The position numbers and the translations under genes were made by a program. Shown here in pieces: positions 8,785 through 17,394 of a DNA stretch of 64,000 nucleotides; positions within the stretch are counted from its first letter, which is position 1, and every line of letters begins with the position of its first letter. Below the pieces are notes generated by a model. It had not been told where the DNA came from. It worked only from the letters and a program-made list of their open reading frames with translations, and searched no databases. This DNA is from Mycobacterium sp. OAS707 (lineage in GTDB: Bacteria > Actinomycetota > Actinomycetes > Mycobacteriales > Mycobacteriaceae), in NCBI RefSeq assembly GCF_014873705.1, contig NZ_JADBDS010000001.1, forward strand, positions 682,001 to 746,000, in the 5' to 3' direction.

Positions 8785-10283
8785 TCGCCCGCCGCCGTCA
8801 TGACGGGTTTATCCAACTTGAGCACCTTCGTCCCCCACGACCAGACCTCCTCGAACAACGCCGGTTCGTTCGACAGTTCAGTGCCAAGCGAAGGCACCAT
8901 CTCTTTCAGCTTGGGCAACCATGCCGGGTAGCGATCGGCGAAACAGCGTGCCATGACGTCGAGCATCGCAGGCACCGCGGTCGAGGCTCCCGGCGAGGCT
9001 CCCAACAGACCGGCGATGGTGCCGTCGGCCGACGACAGCACCGTCGTGCCGAAGTCCAACACCCCGCCTTTGCCCTTGACGGGCCGGATCACCTGCACCC
9101 GCTGCCCCGCAGCGGCAAGGTGCCAATCGGAATCGACTGCGCCAGGCGCGAATTCGCGCAACGTCTGCATCCTTTCAGCATCGGACTGCAGTAGCTGGCC
9201 GATCAGATATCTCACGAAACCCGCCTGAGTGGCACCGACCTTGAGGATCGCTGACACATTGTTCGGATTCACCGAGAACGGCAGATCGGTCAGGCGGCCC
9301 TGTTTCAAGAATTTGGGCGACCAACTCCCGAAAGGACCGAACACCAGCCACGGCTTGCCGTTGATCACCCGGGTGTCCAGGTGCGAACCCGCCATCGGGG
9401 GCGCACCCGGCGGCGGCTGGCCGTACACCTTGGCCCGGTGCGCGGTGGCCAGATCGGGCCGGTTCGCGCGCAGGAACGCGCCGCCAACCGGAAACCCGCC
9501 GAACCCCTTGGCCTCGCCCGCCTTCTGCAGCAGCGGCACCGTCCCGCCTCCGGCGCCGACAAACACGAACTTGGCGTTGAGCTTTCGCTTGCTGCCCGTT
9601 CGTCGGTTGATGACGGACAACGTCCAGCCGCCGCAGGATTGCCGGCTGAGAGCGCGGACCTCGTGACCGAACAGGGTGGTCATGCCGCGTTTGGCCGCGT
9701 GGCCGATCAACTGTCGCGACAGTGCCCCGAAGTCGACATCCGTCCCGTCTTGCGCCCAGGCAAGCGCGACGGGTTCGCGAAGGTCACGGCCCGCGGCCAT
9801 CAGCGGCAGCCGCCTGGCGAATTCGTCTGTGTCGTCGATGAATTCCATCGATGCGAACAACGGATTGCCGACCAGCGCGTCGTGGCGGCGTTTCAGGTAG
9901 CCCACGGCCCCAGCACCGCGCACGAAGCTGACGTGCGGGATGGGGTTCAGGAACGTTCGCACGTCGGGCAGCAGCCCGTTGTCGACCGCGTATGCCCAGA
10001 ATTGCCGCGTGACCTGGAACTGCTCGTTGACCTGAATCGCCTTGCTGGTCTCGATCGAGCCGTCGGGCCGCTGCGGCGTGTAGTTCAGTTCGCAGAGGCC
10101 TGCGTGGCCGGTTCCCGCGTTGTGCCACGCGTAGCTGCTTTCAGCGCCCGCGCCGTCGAGACGCTCGACCAACGTGATCGACCAGTTCGGTTCCACCTGC
10201 CGCAGCAGGACGCCGAGTGTGGCGCTCATGATGCCGGCGCCCACCAACACGACGTCGGCCTCTGCGGTCCTCGGGTCGGTCAT
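8781..10283 (-). CDS. mqo: malate:quinone oxidoreductase
   Basis: Mqo is a 500-residue peripheral membrane flavoenzyme that oxidises L-malate to oxaloacetate and passes electrons to quinones. The N-terminal FAD-binding Rossmann segment is [18 protein letters not shown]. Family motifs include [20 protein letters not shown] and [19 protein letters not shown], and the C-terminal [19 protein letters not shown]. The length is standard. It heads the minus-strand run into the cobalamin genes and corresponds to Rv2852c. The PE_PGRS gene found beside it in M. tuberculosis is absent, which favours a non-tuberculous species. Confidence 0.96.
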   Translation of the reverse strand: MTDPRTAEADVVLVGAGIMSATLGVLLRQVEPNWSITLVERLDGAGAESSYAWHNAGTGHAGLCELNYTPQRPDGSIETSKAIQVNEQFQVTRQFWAYAVDNGLLPDVRTFLNPIPHVSFVRGAGAVGYLKRRHDALVGNPLFASMEFIDDTDEFARRLPLMAAGRDLREPVALAWAQDGTDVDFGALSRQLIGHAAKRGMTTLFGHEVRALSRQSCGGWTLSVINRRTGSKRKLNAKFVFVGAGGGTVPLLQKAGEAKGFGGFPVGGAFLRANRPDLATAHRAKVYGQPPPGAPPMAGSHLDTRVINGKPWLVFGPFGSWSPKFLKQGRLTDLPFSVNPNNVSAILKVGATQAGFVRYLIGQLLQSDAERMQTLREFAPGAVDSDWHLAAAGQRVQVIRPVKGKGGVLDFGTTVLSSADGTIAGLLGASPGASTAVPAMLDVMARCFADRYPAWLPKLKEMVPSLGTELSNEPALFEEVWSWGTKVLKLDKPVMTAAGE

Positions 10284-10347
10284 CGCTGTTCAGGCTATCC
10301 CGCCGGGGTTGGTTACTCATGGGGCCGGGTCGGTCGACGTGCGCCAT

Positions 10348-10353
10348 TAAGGT
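10348..10353 (+). promoter_or_regulatory. -10 element for leaderless hydrolase transcript
   Basis: TAAGGT fits the mycobacterial TANNNT -10 pattern and is followed by 7 bases and then GTG at 10361. This spacing suggests transcription begins at the start codon. No convincing -35 is seen. Confidence 0.45.
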
Positions 10354-10360
10354 GGCTGTT

Positions 10361-11383
10361 GTGCCTGGATGGGAGCCCGACGTGCTGCCTGGCTATTGGC
10401 AGCAGACCTTCGACCTCGGCCCGGACCCCGACGGCGAGGGCGAGTTGGCCGCCACGCTGGTGCGCCGCGGCGAAGCCGAGCCGTCAGCCAACCGCGCGGT
10501 GCTGCTGGTGCACGGCTTCACCGACTACTTCTTCAACACCGAACAGGCCGACCATTTCGCGGGCCGCGGCTTCGCCGTCTACGCCCTCGATCAGCACAAA
10601 TGTGGGCGCTCCTGGCGCGAGGGCCAGACGCCGCACTTCACCACCGATCTGACCCGCTATGACGCCGAGCTCGAGCGGGCGCTGGACGCCATCGCCGCTG
10701 ATGCGCCGTCAGCCGACGTTCTGGTCTGCGCGCATTCCACCGGAGCGCTGATCGTGGCGCTGTGGCTGGACCGGGTGCGGCGTCGCGGCGAGACGGCACG
10801 GCGGCGCATCAGGGGCCTTGTGCTCAACAGCCCGTGGCTGGATCTGCAGGGCCCGGCGATTCTGCGCGCCGCCCCGACACGGGCGGCGATCGGCGCGATG
10901 TCGCGCATCAGCAAGAAGCGGGTGCTGCGCTCGCCCACAGAGGGCGGATACGGCGCGACGCTGCACAAGGAATACGGCGGCGAGTTCGACTACAACCTCA
11001 CCTGGAAGCCGATCGGCGGCTTCCCCGTGACGTTCGGTTGGCTGCACGCGGTTCGCCGTGCGCAGACCAAGCTGCACCGCGGGCTCGACGTCGGGGTGCC
11101 CAACCTGATCCTGCGCTCCGACCGCAGTGTCCGTGAGGTGACCGACCCCGCCAAGGTTGAGTTGATCCAGCGCGGTGACGCGGTGCTCGACGTCAAGCAG
11201 ATCGCCCGGTGGGCGGGCTGCATCGGCAATCGCTCGACGATCGTGCCGATCGTCGACGCCAAGCACGACGTGTTCCTGTCACTGCCCCAGCCGCGGCAGG
11301 CGGCGTATCGGGCCGTGGACCAGTGGCTGGACTGGTATCTGGCCGAAACCTCAGATGCGACAAGTCAATCCGAGCGAGGGTGA
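10361..11383 (+). CDS. alpha/beta hydrolase (monoglyceride-lipase-like)
   Basis: A 340-residue serine hydrolase of the S33/Hydrolase_4 type, matching the position of Rv2854. It has the oxyanion-hole segment VLLVHGFTDYFF, then YALDQHKCGRSW and the nucleophile elbow CAHSTGALI, in which the first small residue is Ala instead of the usual Gly. The likely catalytic His is in VDAKHDVF near the C-terminus. I chose the GTG at 10361 because a -10 element sits 7 bases upstream and an earlier ATG at 10319 adds residues that look non-coding. It is divergent from mqo and 4 bases upstream of mtr. The substrate is unknown, possibly a lipid ester. Confidence 0.85.
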   Translation: MPGWEPDVLPGYWQQTFDLGPDPDGEGELAATLVRRGEAEPSANRAVLLVHGFTDYFFNTEQADHFAGRGFAVYALDQHKCGRSWREGQTPHFTTDLTRYDAELERALDAIAADAPSADVLVCAHSTGALIVALWLDRVRRRGETARRRIRGLVLNSPWLDLQGPAILRAAPTRAAIGAMSRISKKRVLRSPTEGGYGATLHKEYGGEFDYNLTWKPIGGFPVTFGWLHAVRRAQTKLHRGLDVGVPNLILRSDRSVREVTDPAKVELIQRGDAVLDVKQIARWAGCIGNRSTIVPIVDAKHDVFLSLPQPRQAAYRAVDQWLDWYLAETSDATSQSERG

Positions 11384-11387
11384 GCAC

Positions 11388-12803
11388 ATGAGCCATTTCG
11401 ACATCGCGGTCATCGGTACCGGCTCCGGCAACTCGATTCTCGACGAGCGCTACGCCGACAGGCGGGTGGCGATCTGCGAGCAGGGCGTGTTCGGTGGCAC
11501 CTGTCTCAACGTCGGCTGCATCCCGACCAAGATGTTCGTCTACGCCGCCGATGTCGCCCAAAATGCACGTGAGTCAGCGCAATACGGGGTCGACGCCCAC
11601 GTCGACGACGTGCGGTGGAGCGACATCGTCTCCCGGGTGTTCGGCCGCATCGATCCGATCGCCATGGGTGGTGAGAACTATCGGCGGTCCTCTCCGAACG
11701 TGGAGGTGTTCGCCAGCCATACGCGATTTCGGCCGCCCCTTGCCGACGGCCGGTACCGACTGCGCACCGATGAGGGCGACGAGTTCACCGCCGACCAGGT
11801 GGTGATCGCGGCCGGTTCCCGCGCAGTCGCACCCGAGGCCGTGACCGAATGCGGCGTGCCGTATCACACCAGCGACACCATCATGCGCATCGCCGACGTA
11901 CCCGAGCACTTGATCATCATCGGCGGCGGGTTCGTGGCATGCGAGTTCGCCCATATCTTTTCGTCGCTCGGCAGCCGAGTCACCCTGTTGATCCGGGGTA
12001 GCACGCTGCTGCGCGGCCACGACGACGAGATCACCATGCGGTTCACCGACATCGCCAGCAAGAAGTGGGAAGTCCGCAGCCACCACGAATTGGCCGATGC
12101 GCGTGCCGTCGGCGACGGAGTCGAAATCCGGTGCACGGACGGAACGAAGCTCCGTGGCGACACCTTGTTGGTCGCGACGGGCCGAGTGCCCAACGGCGAC
12201 CTACTTGACGCTGAGCAGGCAGGCATCAAGGTCACCGCCAGCGGCCAGGTCGTCGTCGACCAATACCAACGCACCTCGGCGCGTGGCGTTTTCGCGCTCG
12301 GCGACGTGTCATCGGACTATCAGCTCAAACACGTCGCCAACCACGAAGCCCGCGTCGTCAAGCACAACCTGCTGCAGGACTGGGACGACACCGAAGCATT
12401 GATGCCGTCCAGTCACCGGCACGTGCCGTCCGCGGTGTTCACCGACCCGCAGATCGCCAGCGTCGGCCTGACCGAAAACCAGGCCCGGGCAGAGGGTTTC
12501 AACATCAGAGTCAAGGTCCAGGACTTCGCCGACGTCGCCTACGGCTGGGCGATGGAAGACACCACCGGCATAGCGAAGCTCATCGTCGACGACGACAGCG
12601 GGCTGATTCTCGGTGCACACATCATGGGTCACCAGGCGTCGTCGTTGATTCAGCCGCTGATCCAGGCGATGTCCTTCGATCTGCCCGCGCAGGAGATGGC
12701 GCGCGGCCAGTACTGGATTCATCCCGCGCTGCCCGAAGTGGTCGAGAACGCACTACTAGCGCTGTGCGGCGAGCCGCCGTGGCCGCCGTCGAAGCGGCAC
12801 TAG
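11388..12803 (+). CDS. mtr: mycothione reductase
   Basis: Mtr (471 residues) is the NADPH- and FAD-dependent disulfide reductase that keeps mycothiol reduced. It has the FAD motif DIAVIGTGSGNS, the redox-active disulfide in GGTCLNVGCIPTKM near residues 36-49, the NAD(P)H-binding IIIGGGFVACEFAH, and the C-terminal dimer interface with the catalytic His in HPALPEVVENALLAL. The start ATG at 11388 has a GAGGGTGAG ribosome-binding site. It is the Rv2855 ortholog. Mycothiol is restricted to actinobacteria, which supports the taxonomic call. Confidence 0.96.
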   Translation: MSHFDIAVIGTGSGNSILDERYADRRVAICEQGVFGGTCLNVGCIPTKMFVYAADVAQNARESAQYGVDAHVDDVRWSDIVSRVFGRIDPIAMGGENYRRSSPNVEVFASHTRFRPPLADGRYRLRTDEGDEFTADQVVIAAGSRAVAPEAVTECGVPYHTSDTIMRIADVPEHLIIIGGGFVACEFAHIFSSLGSRVTLLIRGSTLLRGHDDEITMRFTDIASKKWEVRSHHELADARAVGDGVEIRCTDGTKLRGDTLLVATGRVPNGDLLDAEQAGIKVTASGQVVVDQYQRTSARGVFALGDVSSDYQLKHVANHEARVVKHNLLQDWDDTEALMPSSHRHVPSAVFTDPQIASVGLTENQARAEGFNIRVKVQDFADVAYGWAMEDTTGIAKLIVDDDSGLILGAHIMGHQASSLIQPLIQAMSFDLPAQEMARGQYWIHPALPEVVENALLALCGEPPWPPSKRH

Positions 12804-13903
12804 GGGGCGTCGAGCGTTGGGGCCCAGCGCCTCTCGACATGCCCGAAGCGCCAGACCGCCAGCGCGATCAACCAGGCCGCGATGAACAGCCCGACGATCA
12901 GGAAGCCGACGAACTCCAGGTTCGCCGATCCGATCGCGGCCAGCGGGCCAGACTCGATGCCGAGACGATCGGCCACGAGTCCCGACAGCACGATGACCCC
13001 GATGACCATGGCGACGACCACCGACAGCACCGTCACGGTCAGGTTGTAGTACACCTTGCGGATCGGCTGTAGGAACGCCCATCCGTAGGCACGTGACATC
13101 AGGATGCCGTCGAGCGCGTCGAACAGGCTCATCCCCGCGGCGAACAGCACGGGCAGCACCAGGATGGCGTACCAGGGCAGCGTGAACGCTGCTGTTCCCG
13201 CCGCCAGCACCAGCAGAGCGACCTGGGTGGCGGTGTCGAAGCCGAGCCCCATCAGCAGCCCGACCGGGTAGAGGTGCCACGGCTTGCTCACCCGGCGCAT
13301 GACGCGGCTGAACAGTCGCGCGAGGAAACCGCGGTTCTCGAGTTGCCGCTCGAGTTCGGCCTCATCGAAGTCGCCGCTGCGCATCCGGCGAAAGACCCTG
13401 GCGATGCCGACCGCGGCGAACAGGTTCGACAGCCCGATCAGGATCAGGAAGGTGCCTGCGACAAGCGAACCCACCAATCCCAGCGTCTCAAGCATCGGCG
13501 AACCCTGGTCCTGCACGGGCCCGACGATCGCACGCACGCCGATGGCCAGCAGGAACGCCAGCCCGAACACCACACTGGAATGGCCGAGCGAGAACCAGAA
13601 TCCGGCGGACAGCGAGCGGGTGCGCTCGCCGACCAGCTTGCGGGTGGTGTTGTCGATCACGGCGATGTGGTCGGCGTCGAACGCGTGCCGCACCCCGAGG
13701 AGGTAGGCGGTCACACCGAGACCGACACCGAACACGCCCGCCGAGCCGAGCGTGATGTGCTGCGGTGCCACCCCGAGCACAAGCACTCCCCAGCCGAAGA
13801 GGTGCAGCGCCACGATCACGCCGCCCATCGCGGCGATCGTCGTCCAGTCGGTGCGGTCGAATCTCCTCGAAACGGTCGCTTCCGGCTGATCGACGACGGT
13901 CAT
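12800..13903 (-). CDS. nicT: nickel/cobalt transporter NicT (NiCoT family)
   Basis: A 367-residue secondary transporter of the HoxN/NixA NiCoT family with about eight membrane helices. The metal-binding signature RHAFDADHI (His73, Asp76, Asp78, His79) is intact in helix 2, and the second signature GFWFSLGHSSVVF follows. It corresponds to Rv2856. It is convergent with mtr, overlapping its end by 4 bases. It probably supplies cobalt to the nearby corrin pathway or nickel to hydrogenase and urease; sequence alone does not separate these. Its upstream region carries a promoter and a perfect metal-sensor-type inverted repeat. Confidence 0.93.
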   Translation of the reverse strand: MTVVDQPEATVSRRFDRTDWTTIAAMGGVIVALHLFGWGVLVLGVAPQHITLGSAGVFGVGLGVTAYLLGVRHAFDADHIAVIDNTTRKLVGERTRSLSAGFWFSLGHSSVVFGLAFLLAIGVRAIVGPVQDQGSPMLETLGLVGSLVAGTFLILIGLSNLFAAVGIARVFRRMRSGDFDEAELERQLENRGFLARLFSRVMRRVSKPWHLYPVGLLMGLGFDTATQVALLVLAAGTAAFTLPWYAILVLPVLFAAGMSLFDALDGILMSRAYGWAFLQPIRKVYYNLTVTVLSVVVAMVIGVIVLSGLVADRLGIESGPLAAIGSANLEFVGFLIVGLFIAAWLIALAVWRFGHVERRWAPTLDAP

Positions 13904-13909
13904 GGGTCG

Positions 13910-13939
13910 ACCCTATGCCCGCGCCACGTCACCTGTCTA
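13910..13939 (-). promoter_or_regulatory. nicT promoter, leaderless
   Basis: On the minus strand TAGACA (13934-13939) and TAGGGT (13910-13915) are separated by 18 bases, and the nicT ATG begins 7 bases after the -10. This arrangement fits a SigA-type promoter that starts transcription at the start codon. Confidence 0.55.
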
Positions 13940-13940
13940 G

Positions 13941-13956
13941 ATGAACAGATGTTCAT
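13941..13956. promoter_or_regulatory. ArsR/SmtB-type operator upstream of nicT
   Basis: ATGAACAGATGTTCAT is a perfect inverted repeat with a 2-base spacer. Its core TGAACA-N2-TGTTCA matches the 6-2-6 operators of SmtB, ZiaR and related metal sensors. It lies directly upstream of the nicT -35 box. Confidence 0.6.
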
Positions 13957-13971
13957 GTGGATGGGCACGCC

Positions 13972-16419
13972 TTATCGGCGGATTCGCGCGTTGCCCGGAT
14001 CGTAAAGCGACTTCAGCGATACCGCAATCGGGTACCACTGCCCGCCGACGTTCACCTGGTAGCTGCCCGCGTTGACCCATTCGGCGTTGATGACGGAGCC
14101 GTCCGACGCGCGCACGTAGGCGAGCCCGACGCATGCACCCGTGGTCTCCCCCCACGCCGCCGAGGTCACCTGACCTGCGACCGCACCGTCGCGCATGATC
14201 AGCTCACCACCCCACAGCATCGCCTCCGGCGAATCGACCTTGAACCCGACGAGTTTCTTGCGCGGCCCCTCTGCCTTGGCCTTCTCGACGGCTTCGCGCC
14301 CGAGGAACGCGATGTCGGTCTTGAGCTTGCACGCGAACAGCAGACCGGCCTCGACGGGGTTCTCGCTCGGAGTCAGCTCCCTGCCGAAGGCACGGTAGCC
14401 CTTCTCCAGCCGAAGCGAGTCGATCGCGTAATAGCCTCCGCGACTCGCACCCGCCGCTATGAGATCCTCGTAGACGCCTACCGCGAACTCGGTGGGAACG
14501 TAGAGCTCCCAACCTAATTCACCGACATAGGTGATGCGGGTGGCGCGCACGGTGGCGTGGCCCAGCGAGATCTGTTGGCTCGTGGCGAATGGGAACGCTT
14601 CGTCGGACAGGTCGGCGGTTGTCAGCGTGGCCAACAGGTCGCGTGACTTCGGTCCCATCACGCCGAATACCGCGTACGCCGACGTCACGTCGACGAGTGA
14701 TGCGCCGGCGCCGTCGGGCAGGTTCTTGCGGATATGGTCCTTGTCGCGTTCCGTGGTAGCCGCGCTGCTGACGATCAGGAACTCCTCGCGCCCTGTGCGG
14801 GTGACCGTGACGTCGGACTCGTACGTGCCGCGCTCGTTGAGCATTCCGGTGTAGACCGACGTGCCGATGTCGACGCCGACGTCGGCGGTGCACAACCACT
14901 GCAGCGACGCCTCGGCGTCTCGACCGACGACGAGATATTTGGAGAACGAGGTTTGGTCGAACACGGTGACATTGGTGCGCGTGTTGGTCTGCTCGGCTGC
15001 CGACCACCCCAGCCAGTTCGGCTTGCCCCAGGTGTACTCGATCGTGGGTGCGACACCCTCTGGCGCGAAGAAATTCGCGCGCTCCCAGCCCATCTTGCTG
15101 CCGAAGTTGGCCCCCGCCGCGTCCAGCAGATGGTGCACCGGCGAGCGGCGGAACGGTCGCGCGGTCGTCATTTCCCGGTTGGGCCAAGGGATTTCGTAAT
15201 GGATGCCGAGCACCTCGGCCACCCGGTCGCGCAGCCACCGGTTGTTGCCGTTGAACGGTGCGAACCGGCGGATGTCGACGCCCGTCATGTCGCTGGTCGC
15301 AGCCCCGTTGACGATCCACTCGGCGAGCGCACGCCCGGCGCCGCCAGCGGTGGCGATGCCGACCGAATTGAAGCCGGCGCCAACGAAGAAGTTGGCGACT
15401 TCGGGGGCTTCGCCGAGGATGAACTGGTTGTCGGGGGTGAAGCTCTCCGGCCCGTTGTAGAACTTCTTGATGCCGGTCGCCTCGAGTGCGGGGATGCGCA
15501 GCAGCGCGTTGTTCATCAGGATCTCGAAGTGGTCCCAATCTTCGTCAAGGAGTTGGAATTCGAACGGATACGGAATCGCGTCGGGCGCCACCCACGGTTT
15601 GGCTTCTGGCTCGAAGCCACCGATGACGAGACCGCCGACCTCCTCCTTGAAGTATGTGTAGCCGTCGGGATCGCGAAGGATCGGCAGGTCCGGATGCACA
15701 CCGTCGATGCGTTCGCTGACCACATAGAAGTGTTCGGCCGAGTGCAACGGCACGTTGACACCTGCCATCGCGCCGACCTGTTTGGCCCATTGGCCTGCGC
15801 AGTTGACGACGATCTCGGCCTCGATGTCGCCCTGGTCCGTGCGCACCCCGACGGCCCGGCCATCGCGGGTGAGAACGTCTGTCACCCTGATCTTTTCGAT
15901 GATGCGGGCGCCTCGCATCCTGGCGCCTTTGGCCAGCGCGAAGGTGAGGTCGGTGGGGTTGGCCTTGCCGTCGCCGGGCAACCAGATCGCGCCGACGAGA
16001 TCGTCGACGCGCATCACGGGGTAGTGCTCGAGCGCCTGCTCACCGGTGAGCAGCTCGCACTCCATGTCGAACGCGGCGGCGTTGGCTGCGGTGCGACGCA
16101 GCTGGATCATCCGGTCCTCGGTCCGCGCGACCGTCACTCCCCCGCATTGTTTGTAGCCTGCGGACAGTCCGGTCTCGGCCTCGAGTTCGGCATAGAGTTG
16201 CGTCGAGTACTGCACCAGGCGGGTAGCGCTTTCGGAGGCCCGCAGCTGGCCGACCAGGCCGGCGGCGTGCCACGTTGTGCCGCAGGACAATTGGCCCTGT
16301 TCGAGCAGCACCACGTCGGCGATGCCGAGCTTGGTCAGGTGATAGGCGACGCTGGTGCCGATGACGCCGCCGCCGACGATCACGACGTGGGCCCGGTCGG
16401 GAAGTGATGTGGTGGCCAT
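13972..16419 (-). CDS. FAD-dependent oxidoreductase with GcvT domain (dimethylglycine/sarcosine oxidase-like)
   Basis: An 815-residue two-module enzyme. The N-terminal DAO flavoprotein module starts with VVIVGGGVIGTSVAYHL and carries SCGTTWHAAGLVGQL, the region of covalent FAD attachment in this family. A middle FAO_M domain leads to a C-terminal folate-binding GcvT/aminomethyltransferase module (about 430-810, for example GELGWELYVP and LRLEKGYRAFG). Such proteins oxidatively demethylate dimethylglycine, sarcosine or related N-methyl amines and pass the one-carbon unit to tetrahydrofolate. The start is the ATG at 16419, 8 bases after the choline-kinase-like gene, so the two are co-transcribed. 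The true substrate is not determined. It is not part of the tuberculosis gene order. Confidence 0.88.
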   Translation of the reverse strand: MATTSLPDRAHVVIVGGGVIGTSVAYHLTKLGIADVVLLEQGQLSCGTTWHAAGLVGQLRASESATRLVQYSTQLYAELEAETGLSAGYKQCGGVTVARTEDRMIQLRRTAANAAAFDMECELLTGEQALEHYPVMRVDDLVGAIWLPGDGKANPTDLTFALAKGARMRGARIIEKIRVTDVLTRDGRAVGVRTDQGDIEAEIVVNCAGQWAKQVGAMAGVNVPLHSAEHFYVVSERIDGVHPDLPILRDPDGYTYFKEEVGGLVIGGFEPEAKPWVAPDAIPYPFEFQLLDEDWDHFEILMNNALLRIPALEATGIKKFYNGPESFTPDNQFILGEAPEVANFFVGAGFNSVGIATAGGAGRALAEWIVNGAATSDMTGVDIRRFAPFNGNNRWLRDRVAEVLGIHYEIPWPNREMTTARPFRRSPVHHLLDAAGANFGSKMGWERANFFAPEGVAPTIEYTWGKPNWLGWSAAEQTNTRTNVTVFDQTSFSKYLVVGRDAEASLQWLCTADVGVDIGTSVYTGMLNERGTYESDVTVTRTGREEFLIVSSAATTERDKDHIRKNLPDGAGASLVDVTSAYAVFGVMGPKSRDLLATLTTADLSDEAFPFATSQQISLGHATVRATRITYVGELGWELYVPTEFAVGVYEDLIAAGASRGGYYAIDSLRLEKGYRAFGRELTPSENPVEAGLLFACKLKTDIAFLGREAVEKAKAEGPRKKLVGFKVDSPEAMLWGGELIMRDGAVAGQVTSAAWGETTGACVGLAYVRASDGSVINAEWVNAGSYQVNVGGQWYPIAVSLKSLYDPGNARIRR

Positions 16420-16427
16420 GGTGGACC

Positions 16428-17348
16428 TTAGTCTCCTGCGTGAACGTCGGCTAGAAGGCGGTCGAAGTGCGGGCCGTTGAACTCTGCGACGGCGGCTTCG
16501 TAGCGCTGCATCGCCCAGCTCCAGAAGTCGAATTCGAGTGCACTGGATGCGCTTTGGATGCAGCCCCACAACGTCCAGCCGTATTTGGCGACAATGCCCT
16601 GCAAGTGCGCCCTCGCGGTCTTGTGTCTCAGCGCGCGGCCGTAGTAGGCGGTGACGAGTTCGTCGAGCTGCTCGGTGGACAGGCCGCATTCGCTCCAGAT
16701 GTTGCCGAGCTCGAAACACGGATCGTTGTTGCCGGAGTATTCGTAGTCGATGATCCAGACGCGGTCGCCGTCTTCGATGAAGTTCTCTGCCAGCAGGTCG
16801 TTGTTGCACGGCACTGTCGTCTGATCGGCACTCAGCGCAGTGCGGATCCGACCGAAGGTGTCGGCGTAATGGAGGTAGTCGGACGGCAGCTTGAACCCGT
16901 TGTCCAACACGGTTTTCAGATATCGGGGCTGGCGTTCGAACATGTCGAACCGGCCGCGGAATCTCGGCCCGGCATGTAGCGCCCGACAGCCCGCGGCCAC
17001 CTTGGCGATTACCCCGGGGCGCTGAAAGTCGGCGTTGCACAGCGTCTTTCCGGGCAGATAGCCCAGCAGCAGGATGCCGAGATCGGGGCGATAGTCGATC
17101 ACCGGCGCGCCGACACCGGCGCGTTCGGCTGCCACAGAGTTGTGGTATTCCGCGTCGCGGTCGATGGCCAGGAGATTCGTCGCGGCGCCGGTGCACCGCG
17201 CGACATAGATCGCGTCCGGCGTGGTGATTTTGACATTGCGGTTCGTCAGGCCGCCCGACAGTTCCTCCAGTTGCCGCGGCCGTCCCGCCAGGGCCGGAAT
17301 ATGCTCCAGCGCCGCATCGAGCTGGGCGTCGGTCGACGGAAACGGCAT
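16428..17348 (-). CDS. choline/ethanolamine kinase-like phosphotransferase
   Basis: A 306-residue APH/choline kinase-fold enzyme. The N-terminal lobe has LSGGLTNRNVKI (nucleotide loop). The catalytic loop is VPCNNDLLAENFI near residue 180 and the metal-binding segment is WIIDYEYSGNNDPCFELGNIW, characteristic of choline and ethanolamine kinases (LicA-like). In the catalytic loop the usual His of H-x-D is replaced by Cys-Asn-Asn-Asp, with the Asp retained. It is the first gene of a pair with the dimethylglycine-oxidase-like enzyme, suggesting handling of choline-derived compounds. A leaderless promoter (TAGACC-N17-TACAGT, then 6 bases to the ATG) overlaps a GntR-type operator. Confidence 0.82.
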   Translation of the reverse strand: MPFPSTDAQLDAALEHIPALAGRPRQLEELSGGLTNRNVKITTPDAIYVARCTGAATNLLAIDRDAEYHNSVAAERAGVGAPVIDYRPDLGILLLGYLPGKTLCNADFQRPGVIAKVAAGCRALHAGPRFRGRFDMFERQPRYLKTVLDNGFKLPSDYLHYADTFGRIRTALSADQTTVPCNNDLLAENFIEDGDRVWIIDYEYSGNNDPCFELGNIWSECGLSTEQLDELVTAYYGRALRHKTARAHLQGIVAKYGWTLWGCIQSASSALEFDFWSWAMQRYEAAVAEFNGPHFDRLLADVHAGD

Positions 17349-17354
17349 CGGTTC

Positions 17355-17387
17355 ACTGTAACCCTCGCCTGGTTAAAGGTCTAGACT
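17355..17387. promoter_or_regulatory. divergent leaderless promoters sharing a GTCTAGAC operator
   Basis: The palindrome GTCTAGAC (17379-17386) resembles HutC/DasR-type GntR sites. It overlaps the plus-strand -10 TAGACT (17382-17387), 7 bases before the HAD start. It also overlaps the minus-strand -35 TAGACC (17378-17383), whose -10 TACAGT (complement 17355-17360) lies 6 bases before the kinase-like start. One bound repressor could close both promoters. Confidence 0.55.
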
Positions 17388-17394
17388 ATTGATC

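Noticed and set aside
3200-10360. B12 riboswitch near the cobalamin genes
   Set aside because: I searched the gaps by eye for a B12-box-like region and saw none; most gaps are too short. The cobO-cobB hairpin does not resemble a cobalamin riboswitch.
16420-17196. N-terminal extension of the FAD-GcvT oxidoreductase to about 1,074 residues
   Set aside because: The added stretch is an out-of-frame reading of the choline-kinase-like gene on the same strand; the flavin-binding motif starts right after the ATG at 16419.
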